Shown piece after piece: positions 1 to 5,061 of a stretch of 5,061 bases of DNA. Made by a program: the position numbers and the translations under genes. Source of the stretch: an uncultured Gemmatimonadaceae bacterium (lineage in GTDB: Bacteria; Gemmatimonadota; Gemmatimonadetes; Gemmatimonadales; Gemmatimonadaceae); contig CATPBN010000265.1 of the NCBI GenBank assembly GCA_955652635.1, positions 1 through 5,061 on the forward strand, read 5' to 3'. How positions within the stretch are numbered: position 1 is the first letter of the stretch; each line of letters starts with the position of its first letter. The notes under the pieces are model-generated. The model searched no databases, was not told the DNA's origin, and saw nothing but the letters and a program-made list of their open reading frames with translations.

Positions 1-1122
1 ATCATCACGGGGATGAACGCCTACGTGAAGGAGAACCTGGCCAGCGCGCTGATAGGTGCCAACACGTTCCAGGTCAGACGCTCGCCGATTCGTATTGGAC
101 TGTTCGACGACGAGGAATGGCGGAAGCTTCAGAAGCGCCCTCGTATCACCGAGGCTGACGCGAGCGCCGTGATCGCCGCGGTCCCGGAGGCGCTCGCCGT
201 CAGTCTTCAGTCCGGCTGGCCGACGCCGATAGCTGACCTGGTGTGGCGCAACAACACGATGGGCGACGTTGTGGTACTCGGTGTCACGGCGCCGTATCAG
301 ATCGTGCAGGACTACGTCTTCGCGAGCGGTCGTCCGATCAGTGATTTCGATGTACGCGAGCGGAGGCCAGTCGCCGTGATAGGCGCCGATGTCGCCGAAA
401 AACTCTTCGAGCACGTGGAGCCTGTCGGGCAGGACCTCAGAATCCTCGGACAGCATTTCACGGTGATCGGCACTATCGCCAAAAAGGGACGTGTGCTCGG
501 ACAATCGTTTGACGGGTTCGTCCTGTTGCCGCTGCCGACGTTCGAGATGATCTACGGCCGACGAAAGACCAACACTGTCTCGGTCAAGATGCCCAGCGCT
601 CTGCTGGTCGCCAGCGGCATGGAGCGCGCCAACGAGGCGATGCGAGTCGCGCACCACCTGCGGCCCAGTGACGAGCCCAATTACTCCGTCGAGACTGCCG
701 ATGCACTCGTCGAGTTCTGGAAGAATCTCACCAAGATCCTCTTCTCGGTGATCCCTGCGATCGTCGCGATTGGGATCGTCGTGGGAGGAATCGTGATCAT
801 GAACATCATGCTGATGTCGGTGACCGAGCGGACACACGAGATCGGGGTGCGCAAAGCCCTGGGCGCCAAGTCGGCAGACATTCGGAAGCAGTTTCTGGTC
901 GAGGCAATCGTGCTGGCGAGCCTCGGTGGACTCTGCGGCGTCGCGGCGGGGTGGGGCCTGGCCTCGCTCGTGAGCCTCGCGTCTCCACTTCCCGCGCGCG
1001 TCAGCCTCTGGTCCATCATTCTCGCCCTGACCCTTGGTGCAAGCGTCGGCGTGCTCTTCGGAGTTTACCCGGCCTCGCGCGCGGCCCAGCTCGACCCGAT
1101 CGACGCGTTGCGCGCAGAATGA
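1..1122 (+). CDS. MacB/FtsX-type ABC transporter permease, 5'-truncated by the window edge
   Basis: This is the inner-membrane permease subunit of a MacB-type ABC transporter. The frame is open from base 1 (Ile-Ile-Thr-Gly before the first Met at 13), so the true start lies upstream. About 45 residues, including the first membrane helix, are probably missing. Numbering from Met13, residues 1-240 form the periplasmic MacB core-like domain. Three membrane segments follow at about 242-270, 295-323 and 333-353. Between the first two lies the cytoplasmic coupling motif SVTERTHEIGVRKALGA (269-285). The C-terminus ends in the family signature YPASRAAQLDPIDALR. Known MacB-like proteins export peptides, siderophores or toxins, or transmit mechanical force to periplasmic partners; the substrate here cannot be told. 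The stop codon overlaps the start of the next permease (ATGA, 1119-1122), indicating translational coupling. An ATPase gene is expected to the left but is not visible. Family call is secure; substrate unknown. Confidence 0.93.
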   Translation: MITGMNAYVKENLASALIGANTFQVRRSPIRIGLFDDEEWRKLQKRPRITEADASAVIAAVPEALAVSLQSGWPTPIADLVWRNNTMGDVVVLGVTAPYQIVQDYVFASGRPISDFDVRERRPVAVIGADVAEKLFEHVEPVGQDLRILGQHFTVIGTIAKKGRVLGQSFDGFVLLPLPTFEMIYGRRKTNTVSVKMPSALLVASGMERANEAMRVAHHLRPSDEPNYSVETADALVEFWKNLTKILFSVIPAIVAIGIVVGGIVIMNIMLMSVTERTHEIGVRKALGAKSADIRKQFLVEAIVLASLGGLCGVAAGWGLASLVSLASPLPARVSLWSIILALTLGASVGVLFGVYPASRAAQLDPIDALRAE

Positions 1123-2363
1123 TCATCGCTGACCGGATTCAGAGCAACATGCAAATCGCTCTCGACACTTTGAGGGCGAACAAGCTGCGATCGTCTCTGA
1201 CGATACTCGGTGTAGTAATCGGCGTCTCGACGGTGATGGCGATGGCCGCGATCGTACAGGGAATTCAGGATCAGATCGTTCGCACAATCGAGATCGCCGG
1301 ACCGAGCACGTTCTACGTAGTCAAGGTTTTTTCGCAGACACCGGTGAATCCGGACCGATTGCCGAAGTGGATCCGGGTGCGGCCCGATCTCGTCGAGGCC
1401 GAAGCGGAGCGCATCAGACAGCTTCCCGAGATTTCATACGCCGCCATGTGGGCCCAGGCCAACGGACGGCTTTCCTACGGGGCGCAACACACCCAGTTCA
1501 TTCTCATCATGGGCGCTGATGACCGGTACCAGGAGATCCAGGGCGGAGAGCTGCTCGATGGCCGCTGGTTCACGCCGGCCGAGATGGCTTCAGGGTCCAA
1601 CGTCGCCGTGCTGGACGAAAACGCAGCGCACAAGCTGTTCGGGCGGGAGTCGGTGCTGGACAAAGAGATCCGAGTCGGAGGGCGTCCCGCAAGAGTCATC
1701 GGTCTCTACGCTCAGCCGGGCAATATCTTCTCGCCGCCCGGACAGGACATCGGCGCGATCGTGCCGTACCAAATGCTGGATCACCAGTTCACGATCGATA
1801 AGACGAACGCGCTCTACATCCCGGTAAAGCCCAAGAGGGGTGTTTCAACGGCCGACGCACAGGAGGCGGTCACGATCGCGCTCAGAGAAATGCGGCGACT
1901 GCACCCGGCTGACAAGAACAACTTCGATCTCATCACTCAGGATCAGATTCTCGACACGTTCAACAAGATCACGGGAGTGTTTTTCCTGGTAATGATAGTG
2001 CTCTCGAGCGTAGGCCTGCTCGTGGGCGGAATTGGGGTGATGGCGATCATGATGGTTTCGGTCACAAGTCGCACCAGAGAGATCGGGATCCGGAAGGCCC
2101 TTGGCGCAACCAAGCGCGAAATCCTGTTCCAGTTTCTCATCGAATCCGCGACCCTGACCGGACTCGGCGGTATTCTCGGCATCTTGATTGGATTGTCATT
2201 GGGGCGACTGGCCACGCTCGCGATGAACATCGACGCCGCCGTTCCGCTGGGTCTCACCATCGTCGCGGTTATGGTGTCGGTAAGCATCGGCATCATATTC
2301 GGGATGCTTCCTGCGCAGAGGGCAGCCAAGCTCGACCCAATCGACGCGCTACGCTACGAGTAG
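1119..2363 (+). CDS. MacB/FtsX-type ABC transporter permease, complete (second of a tandem pair)
   Basis: This is a complete 414-residue permease, the usual length for the family. The start chosen is ATG 1119, which overlaps the previous stop as ATGA. The frame is open further upstream, but that part would lie inside the previous gene and has no family resemblance. ATG 1149 is a possible shorter start. Residues 12-26 (QIALDTLRANKLRSS) are the typical amphipathic N-terminus. Helix 1 covers about 27-49, and the periplasmic MacB core-like domain about 50-283. Helices 2, 3 and 4 are at about 284-314, 337-362 and 378-398. The coupling motif SVTSRTREIGIRKALGA is at 314-330, and the C-terminus is RAAKLDPIDALRYE. 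It is paralogous to the preceding gene but clearly diverged, especially in the periplasmic domain, so the two probably form a heterodimer with a shared ATPase. No ATP-binding motifs are present. Substrate unknown. Confidence 0.95.
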   Translation: MIIADRIQSNMQIALDTLRANKLRSSLTILGVVIGVSTVMAMAAIVQGIQDQIVRTIEIAGPSTFYVVKVFSQTPVNPDRLPKWIRVRPDLVEAEAERIRQLPEISYAAMWAQANGRLSYGAQHTQFILIMGADDRYQEIQGGELLDGRWFTPAEMASGSNVAVLDENAAHKLFGRESVLDKEIRVGGRPARVIGLYAQPGNIFSPPGQDIGAIVPYQMLDHQFTIDKTNALYIPVKPKRGVSTADAQEAVTIALREMRRLHPADKNNFDLITQDQILDTFNKITGVFFLVMIVLSSVGLLVGGIGVMAIMMVSVTSRTREIGIRKALGATKREILFQFLIESATLTGLGGILGILIGLSLGRLATLAMNIDAAVPLGLTIVAVMVSVSIGIIFGMLPAQRAAKLDPIDALRYE

Positions 2364-2365
2364 CG
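2352..2365 (+). other. Small hairpin across the permease stop codon
   Basis: CGCTA (2352-2356) pairs with TAGCG (2361-2365) around a CGAG tetraloop, and the TAG stop lies in the right arm. An alternative 6-bp pairing, GCGCTA (2346-2351) with TAGCGC (2361-2366), competes with it. No T-run follows, so it is not a classical intrinsic terminator. It could pause or stabilise the 3' end, or be chance in GC-rich sequence. The rest of the gap before the next gene shows no strong terminator. Confidence 0.2.
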
Positions 2366-2403
2366 CTGCCGGGCGAGGCGTATCCCCTTTGCCCCTGCTC
2401 GCG

Positions 2404-2409
2404 TAACTT
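2404..2409 (+). promoter_or_regulatory. Putative -10 hexamer for a leaderless bshB1 transcript
   Basis: TAACTT fits the TANNNT pattern. Its last base is at -7 relative to the A of ATG 2416, which is the spacing expected when transcription starts at the start codon. No Shine-Dalgarno sequence lies in the preceding 25 bases. No convincing -35 box is seen 16-18 bases upstream, where the sequence is around TATCCC. The same arrangement precedes the desulfurase at 4004, which raises confidence a little. This is inference from pattern only. Confidence 0.35.
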
Positions 2410-2415
2410 TCCGGC

Positions 2416-3135
2416 ATGACACACGTAGACGTCCTCGCAATCGCAGCTCATCCAGATGACGTCGAGCTGATTTGCGGCGGCACGCTCGTTCGCGCGCACA
2501 TGCTTGGACGGAGCACGGGCATTCTCGATCTCGCCGCCGGAGAGCTGGCCAGTCGGGGCACGCCGGAGCTCCGCGCCAAAGAAGCGGCCAGGGCCGCGAA
2601 GGTGATGGGCGTCAGTGTTCGCAAGAATCTCGGGCTTCCGGATGGCGGGATCACCAACACACCGACGACACGCGCAATGGTCGCCGTCGTAATAAGACAG
2701 CTTCAGCCAAGCGTCGTCATAACCCACTCGCTTCACGGACGACATCCGGACCACCCGATCGTCGCGCAGCTCGTGCGTGACGCGTGCTTCGTCGCCGGCC
2801 TGAAGTTGGTCGAGCAGGACATCCCGCCGCACCGGCCGAGAAAGGTGATTCACGCCCTTTCATTTCGCGAAGACAATCAGAAGCCGACGTTCGTCGTCGA
2901 CATCAGCGAAGCCTTCGAGAAAAAGCTCGAGGCGATCGGATGCTACAAGTCTCAATTCGGGGAGGCGGTCCAGGCAGGAGAGGTGTACCCGAACGGCGAG
3001 CCCCTGAACGATTTGATTCGGCATCACGCGGCCCATTACGGCTCGCTCATTCGATGCCGTTACGGAGAGCCGTTTTTCACCACCGAAACCATGCGTGTGG
3101 AAGATGTCGCTGCGCTCGAGGTAGCGACTTTCTGA
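2416..3135 (+). CDS. bshB1: Bacillithiol-type PIG-L/LmbE deacetylase (BshB1 family)
   Basis: BshB1 is a cytoplasmic zinc hydrolase that deacetylates N-acetylglucosaminyl-malate, the second step of bacillithiol synthesis. BshC then adds cysteine. The 239-residue length is typical. The N-terminal AHPDDVE motif supplies zinc ligands His12 and Asp15 and the catalytic base Asp14. GRHPDH supplies His110 and the third zinc ligand His113; the same positions are catalytic in the Bacillus cereus enzyme as I recall it. Arg140 also fits. Subfamily-specific marks are DLAAGELASRGTPELR (38-53), GVSVRKNLGLPDG (65-77), the YKSQF segment (177-181) and a C-terminal HYGSLIRCRYGEPF. These separate it from generic LmbE proteins. 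An in-frame TAA at 2404 fixes ATG 2416 as the first usable start. kynA follows after 56 bases, probably in the same transcript. bshA and bshC are not in view, so the pathway role rests on homology. A different small N-acyl substrate remains possible. Confidence 0.88.
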   Translation: MTHVDVLAIAAHPDDVELICGGTLVRAHMLGRSTGILDLAAGELASRGTPELRAKEAARAAKVMGVSVRKNLGLPDGGITNTPTTRAMVAVVIRQLQPSVVITHSLHGRHPDHPIVAQLVRDACFVAGLKLVEQDIPPHRPRKVIHALSFREDNQKPTFVVDISEAFEKKLEAIGCYKSQFGEAVQAGEVYPNGEPLNDLIRHHAAHYGSLIRCRYGEPFFTTETMRVEDVAALEVATF

Positions 3136-3156
3136 CGGGACGAGGTCGGAAAGAGC

Positions 3157-3189
3157 CGCCAGCCGGGTCTGCGAAACAATCCGGTGGCG
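3157..3189 (+). promoter_or_regulatory. Hairpin just upstream of the kynA start
   Basis: CGCCAGCCGG (3157-3166) pairs with CCGGTGGCG (3181-3189). This gives nine base pairs with one bulged G (3162) and a 14-base loop. The right arm ends two bases before the GTG start at 3192 and contains GGTGG (3183-3187), the only weak Shine-Dalgarno-like sequence available. The structure could limit ribosome access to kynA or simply reflect GC-rich spacer. There is no T-run, so it is not a terminator. Confidence 0.35.
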
Positions 3190-3191
3190 AG

Positions 3192-3917
3192 GTGACATAC
3201 GCGTCGTACCTCGCGCTTGACGAGCTCCTCCGATTGCAGCGGCCACGCTCCAAGCCGGAGCACCCGGACGAGCTCCTCTTCATAATCGTCCACCAATCCA
3301 GCGAGCTTTGGTTCAGGCTCATACTTCACGAGCTCGACGCGCTCATCGGCCTGATGGAGGCGAAGGACACTCTCGGCGCTCTCACATCTGTGCGCAGAGT
3401 GAACGCCCTCGTTCACATCGTCACGGGGCAGCTCTCCGCATTGGAGACTCTGCCCCCACAGCGCTTCGCACAATTTCGCGGTTATCTCGGCACCTCGAGC
3501 GGATCGCAGAGCGTCCAGTTCCGCGCCATTGAGGCAAAGTCTGGAATGCGCGACGAGCATTTTCTCCAGGCGCTCAAGCAGCATGGTGAGATTCCGTTGC
3601 TGGTCAAGGACGCGCTAGAGAAGCCAACGTTGCAGCAGCTTTACGACGACTTGCTGGTAGCCCACAACGTGACACTCGAGCAGGTCTATTCGGAGGCGCA
3701 CCAGCGTCCGCTGCAGATGCTGGCGGAGGGATTGCTAGAGTACGAGCAGGGTTTTGCGATGTGGCGCTTTCTGCACGTCCAACTCGTCGAGCGAATCATT
3801 GGACCACTGACTAGCGGCACCGGTGGGACGCTCGGCTCCAAATACCTCCAGAAAACGATCTCGCAGCGATTCTTTCCCAAGCTGTGGGACGTCAGGAGCA
3901 AGTTCTTTCAGGGCTGA
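3192..3917 (+). CDS. kynA: Tryptophan 2,3-dioxygenase, short bacterial form
   Basis: This cytoplasmic haem enzyme, normally a tetramer, opens the indole ring of L-tryptophan with O2 to give N-formylkynurenine, the first step of the kynurenine pathway. GTG 3192 is chosen because family similarity begins there (TYASYLALDELL) and no ATG, GTG or TTG precedes it in frame within the gap. The product is 241 residues. Visible family residues are Tyr3 and Tyr6; Phe30 and the indole-contacting His34 in FIIVHQSSELW; Arg96 in FRGYLG, which holds the substrate carboxylate; the proximal haem ligand His195 in WRFLHVQLVERIIG; and Thr210 in the SGTGG loop. It is shorter than many bacterial homologues (about 280-300), mainly through a reduced stretch between Arg96 and His195 and a short N-terminus. 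It follows bshB1 by 56 bases. No formamidase or kynureninase is visible. Function is very likely intact. Confidence 0.94.
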   Translation: MTYASYLALDELLRLQRPRSKPEHPDELLFIIVHQSSELWFRLILHELDALIGLMEAKDTLGALTSVRRVNALVHIVTGQLSALETLPPQRFAQFRGYLGTSSGSQSVQFRAIEAKSGMRDEHFLQALKQHGEIPLLVKDALEKPTLQQLYDDLLVAHNVTLEQVYSEAHQRPLQMLAEGLLEYEQGFAMWRFLHVQLVERIIGPLTSGTGGTLGSKYLQKTISQRFFPKLWDVRSKFFQG

Positions 3918-3920
3918 CAC

Positions 3921-3990
3921 CGCAGTGCTGCTCGATCCGGCATTTAGGACAAGGGTTATGCGACCTAGATGCCTGTCCGAGCAGCACGCG
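3921..3990. repeat. Long two-tier inverted repeat (hairpin) between kynA and the desulfurase
   Basis: The outer arms GTGCTGCTCG (3925-3934) and CGAGCAGCAC (3978-3987) are perfectly complementary. With A3924 bulged they extend by CGC (3921-3923) pairing with GCG (3988-3990). The inner arms GGCATTTAGG (3939-3948) and CCTAGATGCC (3964-3973) pair over all ten positions with one G-U wobble. A 4x4 internal loop separates the tiers and the apical loop is 15 bases (3949-3963). The structure starts three bases after the kynA stop. It has no T-run on either side, so it is not a standard intrinsic terminator. It may end or protect the kynA mRNA 3' end, act as an operator next to the downstream promoter, or be a dispersed genomic repeat. 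The pairing is directly visible; the role is inferred. Confidence 0.65.
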
Positions 3991-3991
3991 T

Positions 3992-3997
3992 TAAATT
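3992..3997 (+). promoter_or_regulatory. Putative -10 hexamer for a leaderless desulfurase transcript
   Basis: TAAATT matches TANNNT and occupies -12 to -7 relative to the A of ATG 4004, the same spacing as the hexamer before bshB1. The bases between it and the ATG (GGGCCT) carry no Shine-Dalgarno sequence. Any -35 element would fall inside the right side of the inverted repeat at about 3968-3975, where no TTGACA-like sequence is seen. The hexamer includes an in-frame TAA. Confidence 0.4.
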
Positions 3998-4003
3998 GGG
4001 CCT

Positions 4004-5061
4004 ATGACTCCGGCCAGCGATCCCGTCTACCTCGATCACGCCGCTACGACTCCGGTGCGCGAAGAAGTATTCGAGGCGATGAAGCCGTTCTATGGCCCTC
4101 GCTTCGGAAATCCCTCGAGCACCCATCGGTGGGGGCGCGAGGCGCGCGCAGCGCTCGACGAGGCGCGAGAACGGGTGGGCCGATGTCTAGGCGCGCGTCC
4201 TGACGAGATCTGTTTCACATCCGGCGGCACCGAGGGCGACAACCTCGCGATCCTCGGTGCCTGGCGCGCGCTCAAGGGGAGGGGCCGAAGGGCAGTCGTA
4301 ACTAGCCCGATCGAGCACAAGGCAGTCCTTGGCGCAGTGCATCAGGCGGCTCTTGAAGGCGCGGAAGAGCGCATTCTCGCGATGACAGCCGATGGTGTCG
4401 TCGACTGGCACTCGTTTGAAGATCTCGTTGACGATGCGGTCGCAGTCTGTTCGATCATGTGGGTCAACAACGAGATAGGCACGATCCAGCCGGTACCCGA
4501 GCTCGCCGCGAAGGCGAAGGAGCGCGGCGCGCTCTTCCACACGGACGCGGTGCAGGCATTCGGAAAAACCTCAATCGACGCGCAGACGCAGCCCTTCGAT
4601 TTCCTGACTATCTCCGGGCACAAGATCGGCGCGCCAAAAGGAATCGGCACGCTCTTCATTCGCCGCGGGACAAGCCTCGAGCCGCTCATGCACGGAGGAA
4701 CCCAGGACCGCGGACGTCGTCCGGGTACCGAGAACGTGGCAGCTGCAGTTGGTCTCGCTCGCGCGGCGGAGCTGACGCTGGCGGAGTGCGAGGCCAATTG
4801 CGCGCGACTGCGGAAGCTGCGCGAGAGACTGGAGACCGGCATCCTCGCTAAGGTCCCCGACGCGGTAATCCACGGACGTGGCGCCGAGCGGGCACCGCAC
4901 ATCGTGAACATCTCCGTGCCGGGAACGGACAGCGAGTCGCTACTCATGGCGCTCGACCTGCGCGGGATCGCCGCGTCCGGGGGCTCGGCGTGCCAGAGCG
5001 GGAGCATCAGTCCATCTCACGTGCTGTCGGCGCTGGGCGTGCGTCCTGACCTGGCCAGCGC
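4004..5061 (+). CDS. Cysteine desulfurase (group I, NifS/IscS/YrvO-like), 3'-truncated by the window edge
   Basis: This PLP enzyme removes sulfur from L-cysteine as an enzyme-bound persulfide, releasing alanine, for Fe-S cluster assembly, tRNA thiolation or cofactors. ATG 4004 is fixed by an in-frame TAA at 3992. The frame stays open for 352 codons to the edge, with roughly 30-40 C-terminal residues probably missing. Visible features are VYLDHAATTPV (8-18); the TSGGTEGDN phosphate-binding segment (72-80); His105 in PIEHKAV, which stacks on PLP; Asn156 in NNEIGT; Asp181 and Gln184 in HTDAVQAFGK; the Schiff-base Lys207 in SGHKIGAPKG; RRPGTENV (238-245); and the sulfur-accepting Cys330 in SGGSACQSGS. 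The extended Cys loop marks group I, not the SufS type. The DHAATTPV start and RPGTENV resemble NifS and YrvO more than enteric IscS. YrvO-type genes often precede mnmA, but what follows is out of view. Precise sulfur acceptor unknown. Confidence 0.95.
   Translation, partial: MTPASDPVYLDHAATTPVREEVFEAMKPFYGPRFGNPSSTHRWGREARAALDEARERVGRCLGARPDEICFTSGGTEGDNLAILGAWRALKGRGRRAVVTSPIEHKAVLGAVHQAALEGAEERILAMTADGVVDWHSFEDLVDDAVAVCSIMWVNNEIGTIQPVPELAAKAKERGALFHTDAVQAFGKTSIDAQTQPFDFLTISGHKIGAPKGIGTLFIRRGTSLEPLMHGGTQDRGRRPGTENVAAAVGLARAAELTLAECEANCARLRKLRERLETGILAKVPDAVIHGRGAERAPHIVNISVPGTDSESLLMALDLRGIAASGGSACQSGSISPSHVLSALGVRPDLAS

Noticed and set aside
1089..1115. Near-identical DNA stretch at the ends of the two permease genes (1089-1115 and 2330-2356)
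   Set aside because: It encodes the conserved family C-terminus LDPIDALR in both paralogues, so it reflects shared coding constraint and not a mobile or recombination repeat.
951..1118. Upstream extension of the second permease frame
   Set aside because: This part overlaps the first permease in another frame, is Arg/Pro-rich and unlike a permease N-terminus; ATG 1119 gives the expected family start.
2371..2402. Possible weak stem GCGAG/CTCGC in the permease-bshB1 gap
   Set aside because: Only about five pairs with a long loop and no T-run; this is expected by chance in GC-rich sequence.
2293..2853. 186-codon minus-strand open frame
   Set aside because: It is antisense to the end of the permease and to bshB1, and its composition and lack of motifs indicate a shadow frame.
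2784..3191. Upstream extension of the kynA frame into bshB1
   Set aside because: The frame is open but the translation is Arg-rich and unlike the family; similarity begins at GTG 3192.
3921..3990. tRNA or intrinsic terminator reading of the inverted repeat
   Set aside because: There is no T-loop consensus or cloverleaf arrangement, and no T-run follows on either strand.
3823..4203. 126-codon plus-strand open frame spanning the kynA-desulfurase gap
   Set aside because: It overlaps two well-supported genes in another frame and has Arg/Ser-rich shadow composition; the ATG at 3958 within the hairpin loop has no ribosome site.
4342..5007. 221-codon minus-strand open frame
   Set aside because: It lies wholly antisense to the cysteine desulfurase, is Ser/Ala/Arg-rich with no domain resemblance, and is a typical GC-rich shadow frame.

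Overview
The window is almost entirely coding, with five genes on the + strand. It looks like a chromosomal segment from a GC-rich soil- or sediment-type Gram-negative bacterium. The suggested group is Gemmatimonadota, with Acidobacteriota as the second choice. This is inference from gene content and protein style: tandem MacB-type permeases, a BshB1-type deacetylase, a short bacterial tryptophan dioxygenase, and a cysteine desulfurase with a SACQSGS active-site loop. No marker gene is present, so the phylum is not proven.

Layout. Positions 1-1122 hold the 3' part of a MacB/FtsX-type ABC permease whose N-terminus lies before the window. Positions 1119-2363 hold a second complete permease of the same fold, overlapping the first by the ATGA motif. 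After a 52-base gap come a bacillithiol-type (BshB1) PIG-L/LmbE deacetylase (2416-3135) and, 56 bases further, tryptophan 2,3-dioxygenase (3192-3917, GTG start). An 86-base gap holding a long imperfect hairpin follows. A group I (NifS/IscS/YrvO-like) cysteine desulfurase starts at 4004 and runs off the right edge still open.

How the genes work together. The two permeases probably form one heterodimeric export or lipoprotein/peptide-handling transporter with an ATPase encoded to the left. bshB1 and kynA are likely co-transcribed, although thiol synthesis and tryptophan catabolism are not obviously linked. The cysteine desulfurase probably starts its own transcription unit and supplies sulfur for Fe-S clusters or tRNA thiolation.

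Regulation. bshB1 and the desulfurase share an upstream arrangement: a TANNNT hexamer exactly 6 bases before the ATG, an in-frame TAA inside that hexamer, and no Shine-Dalgarno sequence. This suggests leaderless transcripts. Two hairpins are visible: one over the kynA start region and a larger one between kynA and the desulfurase. No mobile element, CRISPR array, tRNA or rRNA was seen, and no stretch over 300 bases lacks a gene. I found no convincing new multi-gene system; the regulatory structures are the most unusual signals.
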